Shown one piece after another: positions 45,597-54,596 of a stretch of 64,000 bases of DNA (position 1 is its first letter; every line of letters begins with the position of its first letter). The DNA is from RZZS01 sp964498755 (GTDB taxonomy: Bacteria; Pseudomonadota; Alphaproteobacteria; Micavibrionales; Micavibrionaceae), in contig CAZCIB010000005.1 in NCBI GenBank assembly GCA_964498755.1, positions 10,022 to 74,021 of the forward strand, read 5' to 3'. The notes below the pieces were generated by a model that worked only from the letters and a program-made list of their open reading frames with translations, did not search any database and had not been told where the DNA came from. A program made the position numbers and the translations under genes.

Positions 45597-46318
45597 TGTT
45601 TGGCTCCGTATACGATTACCGGGATTTTTACGCAAAGCCCGTTGGCAGGGTCGTTCAGAAAACACTCTCGGACAAGATCCTCGAATGCTGGCCGGATTGC
45701 AATAACCTCTCTTTGCTTGGACTGGGATATGCCGCCCCGTTTATGCCGGTCTATGAGGAAAAAGCCGCGCAGGTCATGCTTTCCATGCCCGCGTCTTTAG
45801 GCGCGCACCACTGGCCGGATGACATGCCCGGCAAGGTTTGTCTGGCGGAAGACACTGAACTGCCCTTTGAGACGAACAGCATAGACCGCATATTGATCGT
45901 TCACGGTCTGGAGCGCACGGAGCTTGTTCCTTCTTCGCTCGAGGAAATCTGGCGCGTTCTTAAAAGTAATGGCCGCGTTCTGATAATTGCTCCGAACCGC
46001 CTTGGCTTATGGTCGAAGGCGGAATGGACGCCGTTCGGGCACGGCCGCCCGTACTCGCAAATGCAGCTGACGAGCATGCTCAAGGACGCTTTGTTTGTGC
46101 AGGAACGCTGTTGCGAATCACTTTTCATGCCGCCTTTAAAATCGCGGCTGGTCATGCGCGGCGCGCGTTTTTTTGAAACTTTTGGGAAATACGTCTACCC
46201 GGTCCTTGGCGGCGCGCTCGTGATTGAAGCCAGCAAGCAGCTCTATGCGCCGTCAAGCGGCGCGAAAGCTCCGGCGCGTCTGGTGGTCAGGAGCAGGGTT
46301 GCCGCGATTGGAAGTTGA
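45596..46318 (+). CDS. Class I SAM-dependent methyltransferase-like protein
   Basis: 240 aa. Rossmann-type elements: NLSLLGLGYAAPFM (Gly-rich SAM loop) near residue 36, DTELPFETNSIDRILIVHGLE near residue 85 (motifs IV region) and LEEIWRVLKSNGRVLIIAPN near 117, the typical end of Methyltransf_11 domains. The substrate is unknown. It is coupled to mutT by an overlapping TGATG. Convergent with metA, 12 bp away. Confidence 0.8.
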   Translation: MFGSVYDYRDFYAKPVGRVVQKTLSDKILECWPDCNNLSLLGLGYAAPFMPVYEEKAAQVMLSMPASLGAHHWPDDMPGKVCLAEDTELPFETNSIDRILIVHGLERTELVPSSLEEIWRVLKSNGRVLIIAPNRLGLWSKAEWTPFGHGRPYSQMQLTSMLKDALFVQERCCESLFMPPLKSRLVMRGARFFETFGKYVYPVLGGALVIEASKQLYAPSSGAKAPARLVVRSRVAAIGS

Positions 46319-46330
46319 GAGCCGCGACTC

Positions 46331-47392
46331 TTAGCTATAAAGCCCGAACGGATCGTCCGGATTGACGCCGTCCATAAACGGCAGTTTGCGGTCAACATTG
46401 GTCGTCTGGTAAACGGCGCCGACCCAGTTGCCGATCATCGATTTTGCGCTGTCGCGCCATGTGTTTTCCAAAAAGCGCTCGATTTCATTTTCCGGGAACG
46501 GAATATCCGTATCGCCCGCAAGTATCCGTTCTTTATATGGCTCAAGGATTTCAAGCGAGCGCGGCCCGAAATAGTTTTCCGGCCAGGGCGGGTAATCGGC
46601 GCGCGCGCCTTCAACAAAGTTTTGTACCTCGCGCCTGTACTCTTTCATCAGGCTGATCGCGTCATATTCCGGATGACCTTGAAAGCAGATCAGACGAAAC
46701 CCGTCCGGGCTCGTCGCGACGTGAACGCCGGCGTCCTCGCTGTCGACCAGTACGCGCATACCCGCGTTTTCAAACTGCCGCCATGTGATTTCGCTGTAAC
46801 GCGAATGCGGGACGTCAAAAATCGTGTTCATGTTGCGCACGACAGGGTGCTTGCGGTTGCGGACCCGATGACCGTAGACGCCCCATTGCTTCTCGTCGCG
46901 CCAGTGCGGCGCCTCGCCGAAAACGTAGTTCATTACCGCGTGTGAAGCCAGACAGGAACAAAGAGTCGAGGTTACGTTCTCATGCGCCCACTCAATCAGA
47001 TCGCGCAGAGGATGCCAGAACGCCTCATCGGCCACGGCCGGGTTTGTTTCCTCATTTGCGCCGGTAACGATTAACGCGTCAAGCCCTTCTTCGCGCAGCT
47101 TGTCAAAGGATTCATAAAAACGCTGAAAATGCTCCCGGGCGTTGTCGCCGCGGTTGCCGACGGGCAGGGTAAAGGGATGAATATAAAACTGCGCGATCTT
47201 GTTACTGTCCCCGACAAGCCGGAAAAACTGACGCTCGGTCGCCTCTATCGCCGCGTCCGGCATCATGTTGCAAAAGCCGATATGAAGCTCGCGGATATCC
47301 TGTTGCAGCGCGCGCCCTTCATGCATCACAGTCCAGCCTTCGGCTTCTATCCGTTCGAAGGTTGGCAGCTTGGAATGACGAATCAGTGGCAT
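46331..47392 (-). CDS. metA: Homoserine O-acyltransferase (MetA family)
   Basis: Activates homoserine for methionine synthesis by O-succinylation or O-acetylation (donor cannot be fixed here). 353 aa. Catalytic Cys in STLCSCLASHAVM near residue 148, with RHSKLPTF at the N-terminus, LHIGFCNMMPDAA near residue 31, and the Glu/His region FQGHPEYDAISL near residue 245. ATG 47392 follows GGAGTCGAT; the open frame extends to 47590 without support. Divergent from the chorismate mutase gene with a 76-bp gap; no SAM riboswitch recognised. Confidence 0.92.
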   Translation of the reverse strand: MPLIRHSKLPTFERIEAEGWTVMHEGRALQQDIRELHIGFCNMMPDAAIEATERQFFRLVGDSNKIAQFYIHPFTLPVGNRGDNAREHFQRFYESFDKLREEGLDALIVTGANEETNPAVADEAFWHPLRDLIEWAHENVTSTLCSCLASHAVMNYVFGEAPHWRDEKQWGVYGHRVRNRKHPVVRNMNTIFDVPHSRYSEITWRQFENAGMRVLVDSEDAGVHVATSPDGFRLICFQGHPEYDAISLMKEYRREVQNFVEGARADYPPWPENYFGPRSLEILEPYKERILAGDTDIPFPENEIERFLENTWRDSAKSMIGNWVGAVYQTTNVDRKLPFMDGVNPDDPFGLYS

Positions 47393-47468
47393 GGGTATCG
47401 ACTCCGTTTGATTTCTTGAGCTGTTCAGAGTAAGACTTTGCTTATAACGGCATGATTTCAAGAAGTCT

Positions 47469-48374
47469 ATGACAAAGAAACTCGACGAAATACGGAACCA
47501 GATCGACGATCTCGATAACCGGATACATGATTTGCTCATGGAGCGGGCGTCGCTGATCGGCGCAATTATCGATGAAAAGAAAAAAGGCAAGCTTCAGATC
47601 GTGCAGCCCGCAAGAGAAGCCGTTATGATCCGCCGCCTGCTTGGCCGGCATGAAGGAGACTTGCCAAAGGCCGCGATTGTGCGTATCTGGCGCGAGCTCG
47701 TCGGCGCGGTCACGTTGCTGCAAACGGGACTGAAAGTCGCCGTGACGGTGACCGATGAGCGCAGTATGCAGTTCTGGGACATGGCGCGGGATTATTTCGG
47801 CAGCGTGTTGCCGATGGTCAAGGTCAGTAATCCGCTGGCCGCTGTCGGCATGGTACGCGAGGGCGAGGCGACGTTCGCCGTTGTCCCCTGGCCGCAGGAT
47901 GGCGCGGAAAATCCATGGTGGATATATCTGAACAGTCAGGAACAGAACGCGCCGCGCGTGGTTGTGCGTCTGCCATATGGAGACATAGAGGGAATTCCTA
48001 CAGGCACGGAAAATATGGCGCTCATCGTATCGAATATTGCTTATGATGAAACCGGCGATGATATGAGCTTTCTGGCCCTTGAAATCGATCAGAGCGTCAG
48101 CCGCGCAAGAATTGTCGACAAGGCGAAAAAGGCTGGTCTCGTTCCCGTTTCCCTCAATTCCCGCAAATGCCCGAATCAGTCCATGCCCACGATGCATTTG
48201 CTTGAGGTGGAAGGGTATGTCGATTCGTCGGACAGCCGCCTTCAGGAAATACTGGCCGATCTTGAGGATCCTTACGGACGCATTGCATGTATCGGCGGGT
48301 ATCCCAAGCCGCCAATATTTGAAAATCTTGGTAATAAAGTTGAAATTACTCACAAGCGCGTCGCGGCTGAATAA
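47469..48374 (+). CDS. Chorismate mutase with C-terminal degenerate prephenate dehydratase/ACT-like region
   Basis: 301 aa. The first 85 residues form an AroQ chorismate mutase (LDEIRNQIDDLDNRIHDLLMERASL and REAVMIRRLLG). The remainder resembles a prephenate dehydratase: EATFAVVPWPQDG near residue 138 and a C-terminal ACT-like domain (FLALEIDQSVSRAR, LVPVSLNSRKC, LLEVEGYVD, IGGYPKPP), but the catalytic TRF motif is not seen. So a P-protein relative that has probably kept the mutase and lost the dehydratase step. Two bp upstream of tyrA, forming a Tyr/Phe operon. Confidence 0.8.
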   Translation: MTKKLDEIRNQIDDLDNRIHDLLMERASLIGAIIDEKKKGKLQIVQPAREAVMIRRLLGRHEGDLPKAAIVRIWRELVGAVTLLQTGLKVAVTVTDERSMQFWDMARDYFGSVLPMVKVSNPLAAVGMVREGEATFAVVPWPQDGAENPWWIYLNSQEQNAPRVVVRLPYGDIEGIPTGTENMALIVSNIAYDETGDDMSFLALEIDQSVSRARIVDKAKKAGLVPVSLNSRKCPNQSMPTMHLLEVEGYVDSSDSRLQEILADLEDPYGRIACIGGYPKPPIFENLGNKVEITHKRVAAE

Positions 48375-48376
48375 AA

Positions 48377-49342
48377 ATGCTCAAGCAAATTACGATTATC
48401 GGAATCGGCCTGATCGGCTCTTCGGTCGCACGGGCGGTAAAGCATCATAATCTTGCGGAAAAGCTCGTCTGCGCGGATGCGGACGAGGACGTCGTCTTGC
48501 GCGTGGAAAAGCTTGGCTTCGCGGATGATGCGACGCAAAATGCCTCAGAGGGCGTAAAGGATGCCGATCTTGTGATCCTCGCGACGCCGCTCGGCGCGTT
48601 TGGAAAAGTGACGCAGGAAATCGCGCCGCACATGAAAGCGGGAGCTGTTCTAACCGATACGGGCTCGGTTAAGCAGGACGCCATTAGCGCCATACAGCCT
48701 TTTGTCCCGGATCATGTCAGCTTCGTTCCTGGGCATCCGATAGCCGGAACGGAACAGTCCGGTCCTGAAGCGGGATTTTACGAGCTGTTCATCAACCGCT
48801 GGGCCGTTCTGACGCCCTTGCCGGATACGGACGCGCAGGCGCTCGGCAAAATGGTGCAGTTCTGGGAATCTTGCGGATCGCGCGTGGAAATCATGGATCC
48901 GCAGCGCCATGATCTCGTGCTGGCGATTACCTCGCATCTGCCGCATCTGATTGCGTATTCCATTGTGGGAACGGCAACCGACCTTGAGGAGCACCTGCAT
49001 TCAGACGTGATCAAGTTTTCCGCCTCAGGTTTCCGCGATTTTACGCGGATTGCGGCCTCGGACCCCGTTGTCTGGCGCGATATTTTCCTTGGCAATAACG
49101 AGGCTGTGCTGGAAGTTTTACAGCGTTTCAACGAGGATCTGACCGCGCTGCAAAAAGCCATACGCTGGAAAGACGGGCGGACGCTTGAGAAATTTTTCAC
49201 GCGTACGCGTCATATCCGGCGCGAGGTCATTGAGGCGGGGCAGGCGGATTACGTCTATCCGGATTCTTCCGGGGATATTCAAAGACAGGAAGGGACGCCA
49301 CCTTTACCGGCCCTGCAAAGACCGTACTGTTCCGAAGAGTGA
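48377..49342 (+). CDS. tyrA: Prephenate/arogenate dehydrogenase
   Basis: Oxidative decarboxylation of prephenate or arogenate on the tyrosine path. 321 aa. The N-terminal NAD-binding loop IIGIGLIGSS near residue 7; LTDTGSVKQ near 93; GHPIAGTEQSG near 113; SHLPHLIAYS near 195 with the substrate His. Start lies 2 bp after the chorismate mutase stop. The last 116 bp overlap the 3' end of the DUF2125 gene in the opposite strand, so residues after about 283 may be a recent extension. Confidence 0.93.
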   Translation: MLKQITIIGIGLIGSSVARAVKHHNLAEKLVCADADEDVVLRVEKLGFADDATQNASEGVKDADLVILATPLGAFGKVTQEIAPHMKAGAVLTDTGSVKQDAISAIQPFVPDHVSFVPGHPIAGTEQSGPEAGFYELFINRWAVLTPLPDTDAQALGKMVQFWESCGSRVEIMDPQRHDLVLAITSHLPHLIAYSIVGTATDLEEHLHSDVIKFSASGFRDFTRIAASDPVVWRDIFLGNNEAVLEVLQRFNEDLTALQKAIRWKDGRTLEKFFTRTRHIRREVIEAGQADYVYPDSSGDIQRQEGTPPLPALQRPYCSEE

Positions 49343-50054
49343 TCGTCTGGTTCATGTAAAGTTCACCCGTTTCTTCATCGGTCTGGCTGGCGGCGGCGAG
49401 AATGGTGGAGAACAGCAGCGCCTGCTTTTTCTCTATAACGCCCGCTTCCTGAAGCGTTTCGAAAAAGGCGAGGTGCCGTTCAAGCCGCACGTCAAGCTTA
49501 CCCTCGGGCTGTAGGGCATTATTCAGAGAAAACGCGCCTTTGCCGCGCAGCTCAAGGTCTGGGCGTATAATCTGCAGGTCTTCGATTACAAGCTCCCCGC
49601 CGCTTGCCTGCCATTGCCTTAAGGATTCATGGGTCATGTCCGGCGGGATGTTTTCAGGTATTTGCGCCGACAACAATGCGGATTTAATCGTCCAGAGGCC
49701 TTTTTGATCCTGCGGTTCGGCAAGGCGCGCGCCTTTTGGCAGCTCGATGTCTATTGTCTGCCCGGGCAGGAAAAAGCCGGTCGCTTTTACTTGCGGAAAA
49801 TCAATAACGACCCGCTCAAGCCATGACAGCCGCCCCGACAAAGTGACTTCGTGCGGACCCGGAAAGCCGGAGATGTCAGGCTTTGTCCCTGTAAAGGCAA
49901 TGTCCTTGTCTCCGCTCTGTTCGATAAAGGCGGTGACTTCCTTGCGGATTTCGTAGGCCATGTAAAACCAGAAGCCGCAATACGCCGTCCCGCCAAGGAC
50001 GATGACGAAAGACAGAAGAACAAAGGCGATTTTAAGTTTTTTGAGCATCTTCAC
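49227..50054 (-). CDS. DUF2125 domain-containing protein
   Basis: 275 aa, alphaproteobacterial envelope protein of unknown function. N-terminal membrane segment IAFVLLSFVIVLGGTAYCGFWFYMAYEI (residues 8-35); beta-rich domain with FTGTKPDISGFPGPHEVTLSG near residue 53 and SLNNALQPEGKLDVRLERH near residue 180. Starts inside plsC (23-bp overlap) and ends overlapping tyrA on the other strand. Confidence 0.82.
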   Translation of the reverse strand: MKMLKKLKIAFVLLSFVIVLGGTAYCGFWFYMAYEIRKEVTAFIEQSGDKDIAFTGTKPDISGFPGPHEVTLSGRLSWLERVVIDFPQVKATGFFLPGQTIDIELPKGARLAEPQDQKGLWTIKSALLSAQIPENIPPDMTHESLRQWQASGGELVIEDLQIIRPDLELRGKGAFSLNNALQPEGKLDVRLERHLAFFETLQEAGVIEKKQALLFSTILAAASQTDEETGELYMNQTITLRNSTVFAGPVKVASLPVFEYPRKNPDRRNPPAPPQ

Positions 50055-50781
50055 GTAACCTGCTTGAAGCTTTTTCCAGAACTGTTTCCACCTCTTTTAA
50101 CACGTCTGCGGCGGGTCTGCCAGTCGCATGTATCGGCGGCAGGAATTCGAACACGCACACGCCGCCGCGTTTCATCCAACCTTCGCGCGGCCAGAACATT
50201 CCACTGTTTAAAGCCATGGGAACAATCGTCAGTCCCGTTTCTTCCTGAATGCGCGCGACGCCCATTTTGTATGGCTTGTCCTTCGTCGTTTGATATGTCC
50301 AGACGCGCGTGCCTTGGGGGAAGATTACAATCGCGCGGCCCTGTTCCTTGATGCGTTTTGCGCCGTCAATGACCTGGCGCATGGCTTCCTTGCCCTGCGA
50401 GCGGTCGATGGCGATGGGATCTATTCTGGCCAGGAAGTTCCCCCATATCGGGATATCCAGCAGCTCCTTTTTCAGCACGATCGCCGGATCGTCGAAAATG
50501 CGGTGGAGTTTCAGCGTTTCATAAGGAGACTGATGCTTGGCCGCGACGATATAGGCCCCATCTGGCGGGAGATGTTCAAGGCCGCGCACCTCTATATCCA
50601 GCCTCAGAATGAACTTCTCAAGAGCGTAAACAACGCCGACATACCATTTGAGAATTTTCAGGGCCTGATCTCTTTTTACAAAAGGCAGGGCAGGCGTTAA
50701 AGCCACGCATGCAAGCGCGGTAAAGCCGTAGAACGCGACGTTAAAAAGGCTCGCGCGTATGAATTCCAGCGCCGTATTCAT
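50032..50781 (-). CDS. plsC: 1-acyl-sn-glycerol-3-phosphate acyltransferase (PlsC family)
   Basis: Acylates lysophosphatidate to phosphatidate at the membrane. 249 aa. N-terminal hydrophobic segment (LFNVAFYGFTALACVALTPALPF). Catalytic motif KHQSPYET near residue 78 has HX4E instead of HX4D, and the next motif is FPQGTRV near residue 150 instead of FPEGTR, variants also known among alphaproteobacterial members. ATG 50781 overlaps the ydcF-like stop (ATGA). Followed by an overlap with DUF2125. Confidence 0.87.
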   Translation of the reverse strand: MNTALEFIRASLFNVAFYGFTALACVALTPALPFVKRDQALKILKWYVGVVYALEKFILRLDIEVRGLEHLPPDGAYIVAAKHQSPYETLKLHRIFDDPAIVLKKELLDIPIWGNFLARIDPIAIDRSQGKEAMRQVIDGAKRIKEQGRAIVIFPQGTRVWTYQTTKDKPYKMGVARIQEETGLTIVPMALNSGMFWPREGWMKRGGVCVFEFLPPIHATGRPAADVLKEVETVLEKASSRLREDAQKT

Positions 50782-51332
50782 TGATGATCCCACAGGCCTG
50801 ATTTGATTAAAGCGTGCGTCGCGAGCAGTTTGTTGTATTCGCGTAACAGCAGCCTCCAGTTCGCTTTTCCGCCGCGGTAAAGCAGATCCGTTTTAACCGG
50901 GTGCGTAATAATTTCAATATTGCCCGTAGCGTTCCACAATTCCGCATAAGAGCGGCGCAGGTGATAGTCGGAAGTTACAAGCCTGACGCTCTTGACGTCT
51001 TTGCCATCAAGCCATTGCCTGGCCTGAATCGCGTTTTCATGCGTGCTTGTCGCCATGTAATCCAGCGTTATGCAGCATTCAGGCAGGCTAAAGCTCTGCC
51101 CCTGATAGCGGGACAGGTTCTCGACCTTGAAAGACTTTACGACGCTGGTGATGAAAAGCTCATTCGCGCGGCCTTCCGAGAACAGGGCAAGCCCCTCCGT
51201 GATCCGAGCCTTGTTGCCGGTAAAGACAATGATCGCGTCGGTTTTCTCCAGATGCGTTCCTGTTTGCAACGCAGCCGTATCGTAAACATACGCTGTGTAA
51301 CCCAGCAGCCAGAGCGCGACGAGTCCGATCAT
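50778..51332 (-). CDS. YdcF family (DUF218) protein
   Basis: 184 aa. N-terminal membrane segment MIGLVALWLLGYTAYVY then the DUF218 fold: DAIIVFTGNKARITEGLALFSEG near residue 31, LFITSV, STHENAIQARQWLDGK near residue 95 and LVTSDYHLRRSYAELW near residue 118, all family signatures of DUF218 (ElyC/SanA-like envelope proteins). Coupled to plsC. About 48 bp downstream of ftsX. Confidence 0.88.
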   Translation of the reverse strand: MIGLVALWLLGYTAYVYDTAALQTGTHLEKTDAIIVFTGNKARITEGLALFSEGRANELFITSVVKSFKVENLSRYQGQSFSLPECCITLDYMATSTHENAIQARQWLDGKDVKSVRLVTSDYHLRRSYAELWNATGNIEIITHPVKTDLLYRGGKANWRLLLREYNKLLATHALIKSGLWDHQ

Positions 51333-51380
51333 GGTTTAAAACAGTCCTGTTTATTCGTGTATTCCGACATGGCTCTCTTT

Positions 51381-52322
51381 CTACGGCATCTGCGAAAGCG
51401 TTCTAAAAACCGTATGCCGTGCCGTGAGCGCCGCAATCCCGGCGGCGACCAGCGGCATCGTCATCAAAAGCGCAATATGAACAAGGCTGAGCGAAAGATC
51501 GGGGACAAGCTGGATATCGGCCTTGCCGCCCGCCCATCCGGTCAATGCCAGCGACGCCAGCGCCAGAACCGTCCCAATCGCCCCGCCTTTTGCCGCCAGC
51601 AGCATGGCGTGCCGCTGAAACTGCCCGGTGATATACTCATCGCTCGCCCCCATCAGGTGCAGGAGCTCGACTTCCGCCTGATGCATGGCCATGCGCGAAC
51701 GTACGGCGCCTGCAATGGCGGTAATTGTCGTCGCGCCAATGACGACAGCGAGAATGAAGGCGGCGAGCTGGAGCGCGCTGGAAAAACGAATCAGGTCGCC
51801 AAGCCAGGCGTCATGCGTATCGATGCGCGAAACAGGGTCAATTGCCTCGATGCGTTCCGACAAGCCGTTGATAATTTTCTCTTCCGTTTTTTTCATTTCA
51901 ACCTTTACAAGCCCCGGCACAGGCACGTCGGCAAAGTTCAGGTTTTCGCCGAGCCATGGCGATACAAGCGCCAGAACGTCCTCCTTGTTCAAAGCTTCAG
52001 CCGAGGTGACATGAGGGTGGTTTCCGAGAAGGCTGACAATGCGCGTCGCAATGGCCTCGATCTCTTCAGGCCCGCGCGTTTCCTGATTTTCGCCGGATGC
52101 GGGAATTTCTATCGTCAGCTTGTTTTCAAGCCCGGAAGACCAGCGTTCTGATAAGGCGCCAAGCGCCATGGAGGCCGACAGGGCCAGAATGGCCAGAAAC
52201 GTCATAAGCGCAATAAGCAGGAGCAAAAAGCCCGTCCCGCTGTCCTTGTCAAGCGGGATATCGTAACGGCGCGGCTGCGCGCGCCCGACGGCTTTTGGTC
52301 TGGTCAGGAGACGGCGTATCAC
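51381..52322 (-). CDS. ftsX: Cell division protein FtsX
   Basis: Membrane partner of FtsE that relays ATP hydrolysis to peptidoglycan hydrolases at the septum. 313 aa with four spans: GFLLLLIALMTFLAILALSASMAL near residue 30, SALQLAAFILAVVIGATTITAIAGAV near 180, AAKGGAIGTVLALASLALTGW near 235 and IALLMTMPLVAAGIAALTA near 280; a periplasmic loop lies between the first two. ATG overlaps the ftsE stop (ATGA). Confidence 0.94.
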   Translation of the reverse strand: MIRRLLTRPKAVGRAQPRRYDIPLDKDSGTGFLLLLIALMTFLAILALSASMALGALSERWSSGLENKLTIEIPASGENQETRGPEEIEAIATRIVSLLGNHPHVTSAEALNKEDVLALVSPWLGENLNFADVPVPGLVKVEMKKTEEKIINGLSERIEAIDPVSRIDTHDAWLGDLIRFSSALQLAAFILAVVIGATTITAIAGAVRSRMAMHQAEVELLHLMGASDEYITGQFQRHAMLLAAKGGAIGTVLALASLALTGWAGGKADIQLVPDLSLSLVHIALLMTMPLVAAGIAALTARHTVFRTLSQMP

Positions 52323-53017
52323 AGGACCCCCTCCATTTTCCTTTGTACCCAGTTTTTGGGCTCTTCAACATGCAGGCTGCCGGCATCCAAAATCATACGC
52401 TTGTGGGGGAATTTGTTCATCATAATCTCGTTGTGCGAAGCGATGACGATCGTCGTGCCCATGCGGTTGAGCTGCTCGAACAAATTCATCAGGCGAAAGC
52501 CGATTTCATCGTCGAGGTTCCCCGTCGGCTCGTCCGCCAGTAACAACCTTGGCCGCGTAATCACGGCGCGGGCGACGGCAATGCGCTGCTGCTGACCGCC
52601 CGACATGGTATCGGGCAGGGCATGCATATGATCGCCTAGGCCAACCCATTCCAGCAATTCCTCGACATTATTGCGGATTTCATTCTCCGGTCTGCCCGAT
52701 ATGCGCAAAGGCAGGGCAACGTTATCAAATGCCGATATATGCGTAAGCAAACGGAAATCCTGGAAGACGACGCCGATTCTGCGGCGTATCGCCGTTAACT
52801 GTCTGCGGCTGAGTTGCGCGATATTCTGGTCGAACATGCGCACGATCCCGCGCGTCGGCATCCGTCCCAGAAACAACAGCGACATCAGCGAGGTTTTTCC
52901 CGCGCCGCTGGGTCCGCTCAGGAAGTGAAAGGATCCCGGCTCCAGGTTAAAGGAAATATCGCTTAGAGCTTCCGGGCCGATGCCGTATCGCAGGCCGACA
53001 TGTTCAAACGCGATCAT
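52319..53017 (-). CDS. ftsE: Cell division ATP-binding protein FtsE
   Basis: ABC-type ATPase of the FtsEX complex. 232 aa. Walker A LSGPSGAGKTSL near residue 33, Q-loop FQDFRLL near 86, signature MSGGQQQRIAVARA near 138, Walker B LLLADEPTGNLD near 160 and the switch His in IASHNE near 196. ATGA overlaps link it with the upstream repeat protein and with ftsX. Confidence 0.97.
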   Translation of the reverse strand: MIAFEHVGLRYGIGPEALSDISFNLEPGSFHFLSGPSGAGKTSLMSLLFLGRMPTRGIVRMFDQNIAQLSRRQLTAIRRRIGVVFQDFRLLTHISAFDNVALPLRISGRPENEIRNNVEELLEWVGLGDHMHALPDTMSGGQQQRIAVARAVITRPRLLLADEPTGNLDDEIGFRLMNLFEQLNRMGTTIVIASHNEIMMNKFPHKRMILDAGSLHVEEPKNWVQRKMEGVL

Positions 53018-53766
53018 GGCGTCTCCCCGCTGCCGCGTTCAACGTCGCGCGGCTTTTGCCGGTCCAGAATGAACTGGACCGTATCAGCCTTGATCGTTGG
53101 ATTGTCAATCTGCGCCGCCGTTCGCGCGGCGTGCGCGTATTTCCCCGTTTTGGCGAAAATCTTGGCGACGATCCGGTGCGCCTTGTTGCGGAAGGCGGGG
53201 TCGTCGACATGTCTGATGCTGGCGAGCGCAGCCTCGATGTCTCCACGCTCGGCCTGTATTTCCGCGCTTTCGGCAAAAGCCTTGTTCCGCAGGGCGGCGT
53301 TTTCCATGGCGCGCGCCGTTTGGGTCGCCCCGGCGTCGTCACCGGCGAAGGCCTGCGACATCGCTATGTAAGTCAGGGCAATCGCGTAAGAGGCTTCATG
53401 CTCGATCTTTTCCGCTTCCTCTTTCAGGCGCGCAAATAGCGCGTCGCGCTCCTCGCCTGCCAGCCCGATATCGGACGCCGCCATGCCAATGCCGCGGATC
53501 GTCATCGCCCTTGTGTCGGGATTGCCGATCCGCGCGATCAGGGAAATAGCTTCATCCGTGCGGCCCTCGAAAGCCAGCGTTTTGGCGTATTCGCGCAGAG
53601 CCTTGTCGCGCCACGGGGCATGATCGATTGCCGTAATAGTCTGCTCCAGCATGTCCAGTAAGCAGGTCCGTTCACCATTCGCGCAAGCCGCTGTTTCATC
53701 CGCTCTGGCGGACGGCATAGAAAGCAGGAGCGCGAGCGCAAAACAAAAAATCAGGCGTAAAGACAT
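53014..53766 (-). CDS. Exported helical-repeat protein in the ftsEX operon
   Basis: 250 aa. Signal peptide MSLRLIFCFALALLLSMPSARA-DE. The mature protein has five or so repeating helix pairs (AWRDKALREYAKTLAFEGRTDEAISL, ALRNKAFAESAEIQAERGDIEAALASI, AFRNKAHRIVAKIFAKTGKYAHAAR) that look like TPR-type units. Periplasmic location next to ftsE suggests a scaffold for envelope factors; this is inference. ATG 53766 begins the signal peptide. Its stop overlaps the ftsE ATG. Confidence 0.75.
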   Translation of the reverse strand: MSLRLIFCFALALLLSMPSARADETAACANGERTCLLDMLEQTITAIDHAPWRDKALREYAKTLAFEGRTDEAISLIARIGNPDTRAMTIRGIGMAASDIGLAGEERDALFARLKEEAEKIEHEASYAIALTYIAMSQAFAGDDAGATQTARAMENAALRNKAFAESAEIQAERGDIEAALASIRHVDDPAFRNKAHRIVAKIFAKTGKYAHAARTAAQIDNPTIKADTVQFILDRQKPRDVERGSGETP

Positions 53767-53842
53767 GCGAAAAGGGGACTCCGTATCGGAAAACTTTGGT
53801 ATACAATAAAGAATTGATGTCATGTGTTGAAGCGTAATTTTT

Positions 53843-54568
53843 ATGATCCTGACCTGTCCCGACTGCCAGACCCGCTATCTTCTTGACCGGCATATACTTG
53901 AGCCGGACGGACGGCTTGTGCGCTGCTCCGCCTGCGGACATACATGGCGGCAACTGCCGGATGGCTCGGAAGAGGAACAGGATGGCGAAGCGGATGAAGC
54001 GGATATCCGCGAGATTCGTGAAGAGGAACGCTTTGAGGCGGATGAAGCGGCTCGCGATCCCATTCCCGACGCAGTTATCCCGGGCGCAGAGGATTACGCG
54101 AAACCGGATCTGGAAGACGAGAATATGCTCTTGCCGGTTCTCTCGGGGTTTGCCGCCTCCGTATTTTTGTTTCTGGCCTTTGCGAGCGCGCTGGTCGTTT
54201 CGCGTCAGGGCGTGGTGAACGGCTGGCCTGCCGCTTCGCTTTTATACGCGACGCTTGGCTTCGAAGTCAGGATGCCCGGCGACGGCCTGATCTTTGACCG
54301 CGTGAAAGCGGCGACCGGGCAAGATTCGGAAGGCAATGAAATCCTGTCAATTGAAGGGCGTATCATTAATCTGACCGGCGAAGAAATCGCTTTGCCGCGT
54401 GTTCAGGCGACTTTACTGGATCAGGACGCCGTACCGGTTGAGAGCTGGTCCGTGATGATTGAAGATAAATCCGTATCCCCCGAGCAATGGATTTCATTCG
54501 AAACCCGCCATAGCGCCGCAGACGGAGAGCAGGCGCGCGTCGGGTTTGTTTTTGAAGGGGCGGAGTGA
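53843..54568 (+). CDS. MJ0042-type zinc-ribbon membrane protein
   Basis: 241 aa. N-terminal zinc ribbon CPDCQTRYLL and CSACGHTW (Cys pairs at residues 5-8 and 28-31), an acidic linker (Glu/Asp-rich, residues 45-90), one membrane segment (LPVLSGFAASVFLFLAFASALVV, about 92-114) and a C-terminal periplasmic beta domain (ILSIEGRIINLTGEEIALPRVQATL) resembling DUF3426. Function unknown; found beside ftsEX in alphaproteobacteria. Divergent from the helical-repeat gene. Confidence 0.87.
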   Translation: MILTCPDCQTRYLLDRHILEPDGRLVRCSACGHTWRQLPDGSEEEQDGEADEADIREIREEERFEADEAARDPIPDAVIPGAEDYAKPDLEDENMLLPVLSGFAASVFLFLAFASALVVSRQGVVNGWPAASLLYATLGFEVRMPGDGLIFDRVKAATGQDSEGNEILSIEGRIINLTGEEIALPRVQATLLDQDAVPVESWSVMIEDKSVSPEQWISFETRHSAADGEQARVGFVFEGAE

Positions 54569-54596
54569 TTTACTTCTCTCACTTCATTGCAGCTTG

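Noticed and set aside
47393..47468. SAM riboswitch upstream of metA
   Set aside because: The gap is only 76 bp and shows no recognisable riboswitch core.
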